Positions 1 through 11,270 of a DNA stretch of 64,000 nt are shown here, piece after piece (positions within the stretch are counted from its first letter, which is position 1; the number at the start of each line of letters is the position of its first letter). A program made the position numbers and the translations under genes. The DNA is from Ianthella basta (lineage: Eukaryota; Porifera; Demospongiae; Verongiida; Ianthellidae): positions 13,608,123-13,672,122 of the forward strand of contig OZ025868.1 of the NCBI GenBank assembly GCA_964019415.1, read 5' to 3'. Below the pieces are notes generated by a model. That model was not told the origin of the DNA. It searched no databases and saw nothing but the letters and a program-made list of their open reading frames with translations.

Positions 1-540
1 TTCCAGAGCACTTTCAACTTTGAGTGATATAGATATATTACTTGACAGCCTTAAGCCTCCCAGTATTCTGTGACTGTTTCATGATCATGACATCATCAAG
101 TATGGAAGAGACGTCAACAGGAACAATTTATGCTCAAAGGATAATTTCTAGCCCATCCCCAGCGTATGTATACACCTCCATGCAGCCAGTGCTAACTTTA
201 ACCAAGACGTGTCTACTATTAGATAAGGATATACCCTTTCAGCATACCCCTCCAACCTCCTGGCCGCCTTAAGTATTCGCAGGAGAAAGAGACCAAGATG
301 CAGTGTCAGTGTCACAGTGAATTCATGATTATATTTAGTAAACTCGTACACACAGCAAATAATCTTTAGCATGCATGACCTCGACGCTTACATACCTTAT
401 AATTATACATGGTACACATTTATATGTATCTATATAATCTATGCATGCTATAAAATGCTGTGCTATGCATTGTATATAATATTCAGCATTTGGCATCTAT
501 ATAGTACGGGTGCCCATTACCAATACAGACACATACGGCT
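1..540. other. AT-rich stretch, no gene recognised
   Basis: I see no supportable gene here. The sequence is AT-rich with TATA, TGCATG and ATAATTAT runs. The last 60 bases are the 3' flank of the minus-strand galectin gene that ends at 541. Confidence 0.5.
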
Positions 541-1008
541 CTAGACAATACCACAGGTAGAATCATACTCAGAGCTTGCAAACTCCAACCGTGTCGCTTG
601 TGTATTGGTGCGATAAGCATAAGTTGCCAGCTCCATTTGGTTGAGATTGATCAAAAAGTTAGTCTCCTGAGAACAAATCAGCCATTTCAAATCAGTGCCA
701 GTAGTTGAATTGACACCAGTCACACGCTCTTCTGTCCCCCATATTCCTTTAATGCGAGTGTTGAGGATTACAGTGTCTTGCACTAGAGGGAATCCCCAGC
801 TCACACGGTAGTCAACATGAAGCACTATGTCACCAGTTTCATCATACAAGTTGATTGAGGCCCTCCCTGTAGGAGGGGCTGTGTAGCCTACTTGAACACA
901 ACTTCTAACACCAAAGCAATCAAAGTCAACAGACTGAGCATTTGTGTTCAACATTTGTCCCCCGATCACAGCCATCACAATGGAGATGAGGATTACAGAG
1001 GCTGCCAT
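541..1008 (-). CDS. Secreted galectin, one exon (array member 1)
   Basis: A 155 aa protein. Residues 1 to about 24 form a hydrophobic signal peptide, followed by one galectin carbohydrate-recognition domain to the C-terminus. Galectins bind beta-galactosides; this one would act outside the cell, whereas many animal galectins lack a signal peptide. Seen in the sequence: LHVDYRV matches the H-N-R strand with Asp in place of Asn, TVILNTR supplies the Val and Asn positions, and WGTEER supplies the Trp, Glu and Arg positions. It therefore keeps the most complete sugar-contact set of the array. The start is the Met directly before the hydrophobic segment. It is the most divergent member of the left end and lies outside the duplicated blocks. 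The C-terminus (STCGIV) is shorter than in the other members. The fold assignment is by motif only. Confidence 0.8.
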   Translation of the reverse strand: MAASVILISIVMAVIGGQMLNTNAQSVDFDCFGVRSCVQVGYTAPPTGRASINLYDETGDIVLHVDYRVSWGFPLVQDTVILNTRIKGIWGTEERVTGVNSTTGTDLKWLICSQETNFLINLNQMELATYAYRTNTQATRLEFASSEYDSTCGIV

Positions 1009-2845
1009 TCTAGTATTGGCTTAATTGAGCACTTGAGCTGCATGGACAAGAGAAATACATTGATTCATTTTATGCACTGTGGCAATGCGATGATCAGCAG
1101 TGAATGTATTACTCAGTATCAACAAGCACGTAGCATTAAGCTCGTAAGTGGGTCGACCACAGACAAGAAATGTTGCTTAAACTGTGCAGGAAACGAAACC
1201 CAAATCCTGAGTGTCGACCTCCTTGGGAACCTCTAGATCAGCTACGTATCCCCAGCCGGCTGTATATACAATAGCTGCGATCCCATTAATTGCGTTCGAA
1301 AGTATTGACGTCTTCAACACTAGCGCACTGAGCGCTAGTGCAGTTTACCGTGATCAAACGCTATGATAGGGCTATTGCTTCGCAAAATAAGCTTGATATG
1401 TCACAATCATAGGAGCAGAATAGGTAGACTAGCTCTTCGCAAGCTTGGTAGATATAGGGGTTCCTGTCCGATCGCCATAGAAATGGTGTATAATAAGTTA
1501 GCCCAAGATCATTCTGCTACAGTCCTGGTCCCAAGGCTATAACTTACTAGCTAAAATATACTTAACTTCTGTACAACTACTCGTATCCGTTGTAGCCAGC
1601 TAGCTATGTAGCGTTAACTTAAAGCCTTATTTCCTTATACATTTCCATTACGTGTGCGTGTATTCCAACACATGCTACTTACACTTGAGAAAAATCTCTA
1701 GCTTGTGCCAATCACAAGATACACGCTTGTCAATCTGTAGCCGGCACAAAAGCTTTGACCAGTAACCTTTGGTTGGAAGTGGCTCCGCCGCTGTGGCTAA
1801 CTGTATTCATAGCTTCCTGCTAAAATGTACATTTATCACTCTCGTATGAAGTTATAATGCATGTCTGGTATATAGCTACTGAGTTATCTGACAAACTGTG
1901 ATATTTTGGCAAGTATATCTGTTACAAAGTGAAGCACATCAAGAATGCTTAATACCCAAAGGAATAACTCAATCTTGTGCACTGAAACATATGCAATAGA
2001 TACAGTGAGTAGGTGAAAAGGCGACATAACTGTTATGTTGTCTACATCACAGGCGTCATGAGAACACAGCCACAGTCGCCTACAGGAGGATTGCGTCACT
2101 CGTTGCTGACAAGCAGAGCAAGCCATACAGCAAGATGCTGCACTGGCTTAGGTGCAGACTCAGTTTCTCCCTGCTCTGTTCAGCGGTCATGTGCCTTTGA
2201 GGGTCAAGATCTTCAGTCCGCAACCCTACCCACTCACCCTCTGCTACCATGGAGGTAGCCTGTGCCGAGGCAGTGTCCCATCTTAAGTTTAACAATGCAC
2301 GCAAAACTTCATTATTTGGCATGGACCTAGCTTGTCTCTTGTGTTTCACTACTGTATGTGTATATATTATTATTGTTATTAACATAACTGTACCCAAACC
2401 TTTTGGACAAGAGGAAACATTTGTACAATAATGGGAAAACTTGAAGCTTGCTGACATTTGTAGCTACTCTCGAGCTCCACAACCAGACCTGCATAGACCA
2501 ATGCAGGACCAATTATTTTCTAATGCTAAATTTTGTTGCTGCTAAACTTTGTATGCTAAGTAAGTGAAAGTGCTTATTTTTGGTCCATGTTTCTCAACAT
2601 CCTGCATTATATTGACCCTGACTTTCTACAAGTATATAAGGCATAATTATAGTCTTATAGCCATAATGGAGCTTAAAGATGCACATAAATATACAGGGCA
2701 CTAGTTGGAAAGGGAGCAGAGTGCATGGCACTCACTTTCCGGCTCTCTATCTGCACCTTCTGTTTCCTCCAGGAAAAGTGGTAACACCAATCTCATTGGC
2801 GGAATTTGAGCCATTTAAGTTGCAGCTGTAGCTAGCTTGTGAAAT
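1009..2845. other. Intergenic region upstream of galectin 1
   Basis: No gene is supportable. A perfect 9-bp palindrome with a 5-nt loop lies at 1318-1340. At about 2716-2790 there is a diverged copy of a sequence that recurs at 5213-5285 and 9508-9575 (ggagcagagt, then tccaggaaa), so part of this stretch is older duplicated DNA. The short open frames at 1884-2512 show no recognisable domain. Confidence 0.4.
1318..1340. repeat. Short perfect palindrome
   Basis: CACTAGCGC and GCGCTAGTG face each other across the five bases actga. This could be a protein-binding site or a small hairpin; no function can be assigned. Confidence 0.6.
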
Positions 2846-3754
2846 GGATGGTTACCTGCAGTGCATTGTGTCATTAGGCTGTTGAACTGAGAGCTCTTTC
2901 ACTTGTTTGTTTGTTTGTTTGTTGATACTTCTGCGCTATCATGCCAGAAGATATTGTAATGCCATCATTGTAATTGCATGCCATTATATATGCCTATTAG
3001 TATTGTGCATCGAGAGCGAGAGAAGCACAATTTCTACAATCTCAAGTGCTTGTGTACGTGCATACTGTTGATCAGGTTATAACCATGGTAGCTATTGCTA
3101 TGCACCCATCATGCATTTCTAGACACTGCATGCTAAATAATTCTATTTGAATTTCCAACAGGAAAAGAAGTTCAAGAAGTTAACAGTGTTCATAATTCTA
3201 AACATTTAGATGGAAGCAGATAATAACCACGGTGTAGAGGGCTGGTAGGAGTAAATCTAGTGATTATTAGCCCTTTGTTCAAGCAGATAATATAGAGGCA
3301 ACATGACCTTGTCTGTATATTATGGTTATGTATAATTATATTATATCGGTCTGTGCTATCATGCATAATTATGCTTGCTATACAGACTATATCATTCTTT
3401 CACTGTCTAACCATTTCAGCTGTTCTCTAGTTATGCACACTTTAATGGATGCAAACCTATGATTGTGCTCTTGATCAAAGCTAGTTCTTACATTATAGCA
3501 ACAACATGCACGCACAACTGCCTGCATGCATTGTAAACTTATGAACTTGACGGGGCATGTGGGATACATTCTAAGTTCCCCGATCTGTTTCACATCTGTT
3601 GAACAGATCTAAACAACCATAATTTACTCCAAACAATACACAATCAGTTCTTTTAAAACTACTAATACTGCATTCTTATAAAGTTATATTGAACTGCTAT
3701 TAGCTATAAAATATTAAGATTAATAATGAATGTCACTTTCTCTTGTTCAACAAG

Positions 3755-4234
3755 TTAAGGCGAATATACTGCACACATCTGCTTAAGAGTAGAATCATAG
3801 CTATAGTTGTTATACTGAAAGCGAGATGGATTCGTAGTTGTGCGGTATTTGTAGGTACCCAGCTTCTTTTGGTTGAAATTGATTACAAAGTTGCTTTCCT
3901 GAGGACAAATCACAAATTCCGCCAAGGTACCAGGAGTTGATTTGACACCGGTCACTTGTTCTATTGGCCCCCATGTTCCTGAAAGCCGGCTGTCAAAGAC
4001 TACAGTGTCAACATAGCCATTCCAGTTTACACGGTAGTCAACGTGAAGCACAACATCACCACCTGCGTCCAACAAATTGGCCGCAGCCCTCCCTGTAGAA
4101 GGGACTGTGTAGGTAATTTCAACACACTCTCCAACAGAGAAGCTATCCAAGTCAATATGCTCGGTGTCTGCCTTCAACTCGTGCACCCCTGCCAAGGCAA
4201 CCACAATGCAGAAGAGAGTCGCAGAGGCTGCCAT
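3755..4234 (-). CDS. Secreted galectin with altered sugar-contact residues (array member 2)
   Basis: A 159 aa protein. The start is taken at 4234 (MAAS), directly before the hydrophobic signal peptide, because the alternative in-frame Met at 4303 would add a 23-residue leader that spoils it. The domain is a single galectin fold. The H-x-D-x-R strand is intact (LHVDYR), but the next strand reads VVFDSR, with Asp where Asn is usual. The Trp loop reads WGPIEQ, with Ile and Gln at the positions that are normally Glu and Arg. Beta-galactoside binding through the classic site is therefore doubtful. The flanks match those of the gene at 8047-8526, yet the coding part differs much more from that gene than expected for a positional duplicate. 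Confidence 0.78.
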   Translation of the reverse strand: MAASATLFCIVVALAGVHELKADTEHIDLDSFSVGECVEITYTVPSTGRAAANLLDAGGDVVLHVDYRVNWNGYVDTVVFDSRLSGTWGPIEQVTGVKSTPGTLAEFVICPQESNFVINFNQKKLGTYKYRTTTNPSRFQYNNYSYDSTLKQMCAVYSP

Positions 4235-5833
4235 TCTGTTCGAAATTGGGTTTCTGAGATACAGGGAATAAAGTGCATGCGGTATGCTAAAGTACACTGC
4301 CATGCATATATTATATATAGAGAGAGCAATTGGTTACAAAAGTCCCCAATGTCCAAAATATGTTTCAAAGGTCTTTATTGGCTTATGTTGCTTAAGTTGT
4401 TACTGTCGGCTTATAATTGCTTTCTGTACTTGCATGTGAAGCCACCATGTTATACTTACCGTGGAGGTGAATAAGTTAACCCAATATTCAACAGGTATAT
4501 ACAATAGTAGTTGTCTTGAAGTCTGATGGGCTGCCAGTTACTGAAAGTCTGAAAGTTCTTATATAGTTCAACTTGACTGTTGCTAAAATGTTGTAGGATT
4601 CGATCACCTCTTTTATATATACTTGCACTAACCATAGAAATTGAATTCATTGTTTCCTGCTAGAATTAGTAATGTGAATAAATAATTTTCGTAGGGAAGA
4701 ACTATTATGTAGCCTGTATCTCCCACTCATGCTTGATTTGTAATGAAGCACCATTCTTAGACTGATAGCAGCAAGTGGTAAGTCTTGCATGTCCTTGTAC
4801 ACATTGCCCTGCAGAGCAAATGCAACTATAGTTGAGGTGTAAGCCTTCTGTGCAACCTTTCTGATGAATTAGTCAATTTGGTGATCAAGCATAGAATTCC
4901 TATATTAAAATTGTGACTGAGTTGTTGTTTGCTGTCAAAGTGCATTGATTTTGGGACAGAATTTAAGTCAATGTACCATCCATAAACAACCCACTTATGT
5001 AGGTTCTATGTTATTATGCATGTACAAGGTTTACATAATACAGGTGCAAGGTAGATAGTGCATTGGTTGACACCAACATTTAGCACAATACCTATACAAC
5101 ACACAAAGGTACATAGATGCATTGATATATGAAGAAGCATAATATGACACTTTACACAAGCAGCTAGTATGGAGCTGAATGTTCCAAGTACAAACACAGC
5201 GTTATGGCAGGGAGCAGAGTACATGGCACTCCATTTCCTCCTCACTACCAGCACATTCTGCTTCCTCTAGGAAAGCTGGTACACATTGTTAGGTAGTACT
5301 GCCAACCTTAGATCTTACCGCAGCAAGCTCAAATGCTTAAGTGTTTTGTAATCAATGTGACATATGCATTGGCTTAGGTAGCTGTGGTGCTTGATTACAT
5401 GTACATGTGGTGAACAATGTGGCGGTCTATTAGAAAAGTAGACTTCCATAAAGAGTGGTATGCAAGACAATTTCACCTTATTGTGTGGTAATTAAACCAA
5501 ACCATGCTCCAATGATGAGAGCCATCATTGGCAGCACCACATCCATGTGCACTTTGCTACATACATACATACAATGAACAATTATATGAACTTATGTGGT
5601 ATGAGGAATACATATCATTGCCTTCCTCTTGTATTCCCCATCTATTATTGTTTGCAACTCTACTCACTCTCGACTGCTAACCATATCAAACAGTCATTTA
5701 TACTACATGTCCCATAAAGAGCCATTACATAAGCTAACAACACAATTATATAATTTTGTCTGTGGTATATAGTTATATGAAATTGATGATTTGCTCTTGT
5801 TCTGGCCTATACCGACCCATTAGATGCAATGGG
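4235..5833. other. Spacer in duplicated block A
   Basis: The AT-rich start-proximal region of galectin 2 is followed by sequence shared with 8640-10129 at high identity. A minus-strand frame near 4650-4885 matches the 81 aa frame at 8942-9187 but carries an in-frame stop here. No known gene is recognised. Confidence 0.45.
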
Positions 5834-6313
5834 TTAAGCTGAGTAAACTGCACACATTACTTTGAGAGTAGAGTCATAGCTATAGTTGTCATACTCCACT
5901 CGAGATACCTCTGTGGTGGTACGGTAATCATAGGTTGCCAGTTCCATTTGGTTGAACTTGATCATGAAGTTAGCTTCCTGAGGACAAATCACAAATTCCA
6001 CCCCGGTACCAGGAGTTGACTTGACACCTGTCACCTTTTCTTCTGGCCCCCATGCTCCTGCAGTACGAGTGTTGAAGATTACAGTGTCGACAATTCCATT
6101 CCAGTTCACACGGTAGTCAACGTGTAGTACAATGTCACCAGCTGCATCATACAAGTTGATTGAGGCCCTTCCTGAAGAAGGGGCTGTGTAGGTAACTTCA
6201 ACACACTCTCCAACAGAGAAGCTATCCAAGTCAATATGCTCGGTGTCTGCCTTCAACTCGTGCACCCCTGCCAAGGCAAACACAATGCAGAAGAGAGTCA
6301 CGGAAGCTGCCAT
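5834..6313 (-). CDS. Secreted galectin (array member 3)
   Basis: A 159 aa protein: a signal peptide over about 22 residues, then a single galectin domain. LHVDYRV, VIFNTR and WGPEEK keep the His, Arg, Asn, Trp and Glu contact positions, with conservative Asp-for-Asn and Lys-for-Arg changes. The start is placed at 6313 (MAAS) before the signal peptide. TATATAA-type motifs lie about 70-90 bases upstream (around 6385-6400). It differs by one residue in the mature part from the gene at 10130-10609 (Phe versus Ile in the GVEFVICP strand). The C-terminus is KVMCAVYSA. Confidence 0.82.
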   Translation of the reverse strand: MAASVTLFCIVFALAGVHELKADTEHIDLDSFSVGECVEVTYTAPSSGRASINLYDAAGDIVLHVDYRVNWNGIVDTVIFNTRTAGAWGPEEKVTGVKSTPGTGVEFVICPQEANFMIKFNQMELATYDYRTTTEVSRVEYDNYSYDSTLKVMCAVYSA

Positions 6314-6828
6314 TCTGTTTGGAATTGGGTCTCTGAGATACAGGGAAGAAAGTGCATGCGGTATGCTAAAGTACACTGACATGCATATATAAAATTATAT
6401 ATGAAGCAATTGGTTACAAAAGTTCCCAATGTCCAAATTATGTTTCAAAGTATTGTGCTAAGTTCTATATTGGCTTATGTTGCTTAAGTTGTTAATGTTG
6501 GCTTATAATTGCTTTCGGTACTTGCATGTGAAGCCACCATGTTATACTTACCGTGGAGATGAATAGGTTAGCCGGATATTCAACAGGTATATACAACAGT
6601 AGTTGTCTTGAAGACTGATGGGCTGCCAGTTACTGAAAGTCTTAAAGTTCTTAGTTCAACTTGACTGTTGCTAAAATGTTGTAGGATTTGATGCCCTGCA
6701 GAGCAAATGTAACTATAGTTGAGTTGTAAGCCTTCTGTGCAACCTTTCTCATCAAGCATACAATGCAAAACCAGAATTCAAGAAATATGGCCCCAAAAAG
6801 GCAAATAGGTAATTATAATTGATCGATA
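6314..6828. other. Spacer between galectin 3 and truncated galectin
   Basis: No gene is seen. The sequence is repeated at 10610-11123 in copy B with few changes and includes the start-proximal TATA-like region of galectin 3. Confidence 0.4.
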
Positions 6829-6975
6829 CCTCCCTGAAGGAGAGGCTGTGTAGGTAACTTCAACACACTCTCCAACAGAGAAGCTATTCAAGTCAATATG
6901 CTGGGTGTCTGCATCTGACTCATGCACCCCAATCAAGGCCACCGCAAAGGAAATGAGGATCACAGAGGTCAACAT
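6829..6975 (-). pseudogene. Truncated galectin, N-terminal third only (copy A)
   Basis: The frame gives a signal peptide (MLTSVILIS...) and the first galectin strand, ending at the conserved SGR motif. After that the homology stops and unrelated sequence continues to a stop at 6778. In the intact neighbours this point is inside a single exon. The break falls at AG|GTATCG, which resembles a splice donor, so a spliced gene with a distant second exon cannot be excluded; I found no such exon downstream before galectin 3. A broken duplicate is most likely. Confidence 0.65.
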
Positions 6976-7247
6976 TCTGTTGCAATTAGGCTTGGGTTGT
7001 TGAATTGAGCTGCAGGGAAGGCATGCTGAATACTAATAGTACTATATCTCCTTCCTTTGGTTATGGCTGCGACAATAATTATACTGATTCCTTTCAACTG
7101 ACCTCGGAGGTGAACCCTTTGTGGATGGTTACCTGCAGTGCATTGTTGTTGAACTGATTGCTCTGTCACTTGTTTGTTTGTTTGTTGATACTTCTGCGCT
7201 ATCATGCCAGAAGATATTGTAATGCCATCATTGTAATTGCATGCCAT

Positions 7248-8046
7248 GATATATGCCTATTAGTATTGTGCATCGAGAGCGAGAGAAGCACAATTTCTAC
7301 AATCTCAAGGTGCTTGTGTGCGTACATACTGTTGATCAGGTTATAACCATGGTAGCTATTGCTATGCACCCATATGCATCATGCATTTTCTAGACACTGC
7401 ATGCTAAATAATTCTATTTGAATTTTCCAACAGGAAAAGGAGTTCAAGAAGTTGTGTGTGCAGTGTTCATATAAACATTTAGACGGAAGCAGATAATAAC
7501 CACTGTGACAGTGTAGAAGGCTGGTAGGAGTAAAATCTAGTGATTATTAGCCCTTTGTTCAAGCAGATAATATAGAAGCAGCATGACCTTGTCTTTATAA
7601 TATAGTTATGTATAATTAAAAATTTTTACTATATCGGTCTATGCTATCATGCATAATTATGCTTGCTATACAGACTGTATCATTCTTTCACTGTCTAATC
7701 ATTTCAGCTGTTCTCCAGTTATGCACACTTTAATGGATGCAAACCTATGATTATGATCTTGCTCAAAGATATATAGTCCTTACATTATAGCAACACCATG
7801 CATACCCAACTGCCTGCATGCATTGTAAACCTATGAACTTGATGGGGCATGTGGAATACATTTCTAAGTCCCTCAATCTGTTTCACATCTGTTGAACAGA
7901 TCTAAACAGCCATAAATTACTCCAAACAATACACAATCAGTTCTTTTAAACTACTAGTACTGTATTTTCTTAAAGTTATATTGAACTGTTATTAGCTATA
8001 AATTATTAAGATCAATAATGAATGTCACTTTCTTTTGTTCAACAGA
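7248..8046. other. Spacer in duplicated block B, left part
   Basis: No gene is recognised. The sequence aligns with 2990-3754 of copy A with scattered substitutions and small indels, clearly more diverged than the right half of the block. Confidence 0.4.
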
Positions 8047-8526
8047 TTAAGGCGAATATACTGCACACATTACTTTGAGAGTAGAGTCATAGTTAGAGTT
8101 GTCATACTCCACTCGAGATACCTCTGTAGTGGTACGGTAATCATAGGTTGCCAGTTCCATTTGGTTGAACTTGATCATGAAGTTAGCTTCCTGAGGACAA
8201 ATCACAAATTCCACTAAGGTACCAGGAGTTGACTTGACACCGGTCACCTTTTCTTCTGGCCCCCATGCTCCTGCAGTACGAGTGTTGAGAATTACAGTGT
8301 TGACAATTCCATTCCAGTTCACACGGTAGTCAATGTGTAGTACAATGTCACCAGCTGCATCATACAAGTTGATTGTGGCCCTCCCTGAAGAAGGAGCTGT
8401 GTAGGTTACTTCAACACACTCTCCAACAGAGAAGCTATCCAAGTCAATATACTCGCTGTCTGCCTTCAACTCGTGCACCCCTGCCAAGGCAAACACAATG
8501 CAGAAGAGAGTCACAGAGGCTGCCAT
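8047..8526 (-). CDS. Secreted galectin, probably gene-converted (array member 4)
   Basis: A 159 aa protein with signal peptide and single galectin domain; the contact motifs are LHIDYR, VILNTR and WGPEEK. By position and by both flanks it is the partner of the gene at 3755-4234 (shared 3' sequence before the stop, shared spacer). Its protein is instead almost the same as the genes at 5834 and 10130. The switch from 2-like to 3/6-like sequence occurs right after the last codons (around 8065), as expected for a conversion tract. The C-terminal AVYSP still matches gene 2. Confidence 0.82.
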   Translation of the reverse strand: MAASVTLFCIVFALAGVHELKADSEYIDLDSFSVGECVEVTYTAPSSGRATINLYDAAGDIVLHIDYRVNWNGIVNTVILNTRTAGAWGPEEKVTGVKSTPGTLVEFVICPQEANFMIKFNQMELATYDYRTTTEVSRVEYDNSNYDSTLKVMCAVYSP

Positions 8527-8941
8527 TCTGTTCGGAATTGGGTCTCTGAGATACAGGGAAGAAAGTGCATGTGGTAAAGTACACTGACATGCATATATAT
8601 ATGGGGCAATTGGTTACAAAAGTCCCCAATGTCCAAAATATGTTTCAAAGTATTGTGCTAAGTTCTTTGTCGGCTTATGTTGCTTGAGTTACTGTCGGCT
8701 TATAATTGCTTTCTGTACTTGCATGTGAAGCCACCATGTTATACTTACCGTGGAGATGAATAGGTTAGCCGGATATTCACCAGGTATATACAACAGTAGT
8801 TGTCTTGAAGACTGATGGGCTGCCAGTTACGAAAATCTTAAAGTTCTTAGTTCAACTTGACTGTTGCTAAAATGTTGCTAAAATGTTGTAGGATTCGATC
8901 ACCTCTTTTATATACACTTGCACTAACCATTGAAATAGAAT

Positions 8942-9187
8942 TCATTGTTTCCTGCTAGAATTAGTAATGGGAATAAACACTTCTCGTAGGGAAGAACTAT
9001 TTTGTAGCCTGTATCTCCCACTCATGCTTGATTTGTAATGAAGCACCATTCTTAGACTGATAGCAGCAAGTGGTAAGTCTTGCATGTCCTTGTAAATGTT
9101 GCCCTGCAGAGCAAATGCAACTATAGTTGAGTTGTAAGCCTTCTGTGCAACCTTTCTGATGAATTTGTCAATTTGGTGATCAAGCAT
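8942..9187 (-). CDS. Small hypothetical frame, 81 aa
   Basis: The frame starts MLDHQIDKFIRKVAQ and contains STIVAFALQGN and LPLAAISLRM. No domain is recognised. The parallel frame in copy A (about 4650-4885) keeps most residues but has a stop early in the frame, which argues against strong constraint. It could be a remnant of an older gene or chance; weakly supported. Confidence 0.2.
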   Translation of the reverse strand: MLDHQIDKFIRKVAQKAYNSTIVAFALQGNIYKDMQDLPLAAISLRMVLHYKSSMSGRYRLQNSSSLREVFIPITNSSRKQ

Positions 9188-10129
9188 AGAATTCCTATAT
9201 TAAAATTGTGACTGTGTTGTTGTTTGCTGTCAATGTGCATTGATTTTGGGACAGAATTTAAGTCAATGTACCATCCATAAACAACCCACTTATGTAGGTT
9301 CTATGTTATTATGCATGTACAAGGTTTACATAATACAGGTGCAAGGTAGATAGTGCATTGGTGGACACCAACATTTAGCACAATACCTATACAACACACA
9401 AAGGTACATAGATGCATTGATATATGAAGAAGCATAATATGACACTTTACACGAGCAGCTAGTATGGAGCTGAATGTTCCAAGTACAAACACAGCGTTAT
9501 GGCAGGGAGCAGAGTACATGGCACTCCATTTCCTCCTCACTACCAGCACATTCTGCTTCCTCCAGGAAAGCTGGTACACATTGTTAGGTAGTACTGCCAA
9601 CCTTAGATCTTGCCGCAGCAAGCTCAAATGCTTAAGTGTTTTGTAATCAATGTGACATATGCATTGGCTTAGGTAGCTGTGGTGCTTGATTACATGTACA
9701 TGTGGTGAACAATGTGGCGGTCTATTAGAAAAGTAGACTTCCATAAAGAGTGGTATGCAACACAATTTCACCTTATTGTGTGGTAATTAAACCAAACCAT
9801 GCTCCAATGATGAGAGCCATCATTGGCAGCACCACATCCATGTGCACTTTGCTACATGCATACATACAATGAACAATTATATGAACTTATGCGGTATGAG
9901 GAATACATATCATTGCCTTCCTCTTGTATTCCCCATCTATTATTGTTTGCAACTCTACTCACTCTCGACTGCTAACCATATCAAACAGTCATTTATACTA
10001 CATGTCCCATAAAGAGCCATTACATAAGCTAACAACACAATTATATAATTTTTGTCTGTGGTATATAGTTATATGAAATTGATGATTTGCTCTTGTTCTG
10101 GCCTATACCGACCCATTAGATGCAATGGG
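9188..10129. other. Spacer in duplicated block B, right part
   Basis: Nearly identical to 4890-5833. A long minus-strand frame (9301-9771) is open here but is cut by changes in copy A, and it has no recognisable motif. I do not call a gene. Confidence 0.4.
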
Positions 10130-10609
10130 TTAAGCTGAGTAAACTGCACACATTACTTTGAGAGTAGAGTCATAGCTATAGTTGTCATACTCCACTCGAG
10201 ATACCTCTGTAGTGGTACGGTAATCATAGGTTGCCAGTTCCATTTGGTTGAACTTGATCATGAAGTTAGCTTCCTGAGGACAAATCACAATTTCCACCCC
10301 GGTACCAGGAGTTGACTTGACACCGGTCACCTTTTCTTCTGGCCCCCATGCTCCTGCAGTACGAGTGTTGAAGATTACAGTGTCGACAATTCCATTCCAG
10401 TTCACACGGTAGTCAACGTGTAGTACAATGTCACCAGCTGCATCATACAAGTTGATTGAGGCCCTTCCTGAAGAAGGGGCTGTGTAGGTAACTTCAACAC
10501 ACTCTCCAACAGAGAAGCTATCCAAGTCAATATGCTCGGTGTCTGCCTTCAACTCGTGCACCCCTGCCAAGGCAAACACAATGCAGAAGAGAGTCACAGA
10601 AGCTGCCAT
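10130..10609 (-). CDS. Secreted galectin (array member 5)
   Basis: A 159 aa near-duplicate of the gene at 5834-6313. The only visible change in the mature domain is Ile for Phe in the GVEIVICP strand. It has the signal peptide, H-x-D-x-R, Asn, Trp and Glu positions as in its twin. The start is at 10609 (MAAS); the upstream in-frame Met at 10678 lies in sequence shared with the twin and would move the hydrophobic segment away from the N-terminus. Confidence 0.82.
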   Translation of the reverse strand: MAASVTLFCIVFALAGVHELKADTEHIDLDSFSVGECVEVTYTAPSSGRASINLYDAAGDIVLHVDYRVNWNGIVDTVIFNTRTAGAWGPEEKVTGVKSTPGTGVEIVICPQEANFMIKFNQMELATYDYRTTTEVSRVEYDNYSYDSTLKVMCAVYSA

Positions 10610-11123
10610 TCTGTTTGGAATTGGGTCTCTGAGATACAGGGAAGAAAGTGCATGTGGTATGCTAAAGTACACTGACATGCATATATAAAATTATATATGA
10701 AGCAATTGATTACAAAAGTCCCCAATGTCCAAAATATGTTTCAAAGTATTGTGCTAAGTTCTTATTGGCTTATGTTGCTTAAGTTGTTAATGTTGGCTTA
10801 TAATTGCTTTCGGTACTTGCATGTGAAGCCACCATGTTATACTTACCGTGGAGGTGAATAGGTTAGCCGGATATTCACCAGGTATATACAACAGTAGTTG
10901 TCTTGAAGACTGATGGGCTGCCAGTTACTGAAAGTCTTAAAGTTCTTAGTTCAACTTGACTGTTGCTAAAATGTTGTAGGATTTGATGCCCTGCAGAGCA
11001 AATGCAACTATAGTTGAGTTGTAAGCCTTCTGTGCAACCTTTCTCATCAAGCATACAATGCAAAACCAGAATTCAAGAAATATGGCCCCAAAAAGGCAAA
11101 TAGGTAATTATAATTGATCGATA

Positions 11124-11270
11124 CCTCCCTGAAGGAGGGGCTGTGTAGGTAACTTCAACACACTCTCCAACAGAGAAGCTATTCAAGTCAATATGCTGGG
11201 TGTCTGCATCTGACTCATGCACCCCAATCAAGGCCACCGCAAAGGAAATGAGGATCACAGAGGTCAACAT
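11124..11270 (-). pseudogene. Truncated galectin, N-terminal third only (copy B)
   Basis: Duplicate of the fragment at 6829-6975: signal peptide, first strand, then an abrupt end of homology after PPSGR at the same AG|GTATCG point. The truncation predates the 4.3 kb duplication. Confidence 0.65.

Larger units (their letters stand above)
2846..7121. repeat. Tandem segmental duplication, copy A (about 4.3 kb)
   Basis: The block starting at ggatggttac (2846) reappears directly after its own end at 7122. Landmarks repeat in the same order with an offset of about 4.28-4.30 kb: the TTTG run near 2906 and 7168, the galectin at 3755 and 8047, the hypothetical frame near 4750 and 9060, the galectin at 5834 and 10130, and the truncated galectin at 6829 and 11124. 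The right half is nearly identical between copies, so the duplication is recent or has been homogenised. Confidence 0.85.

Noticed and set aside
9301..9771. A 156-codon minus-strand frame in duplicated block B
   Set aside because: The near-identical copy A has the frame interrupted, so it is not maintained.
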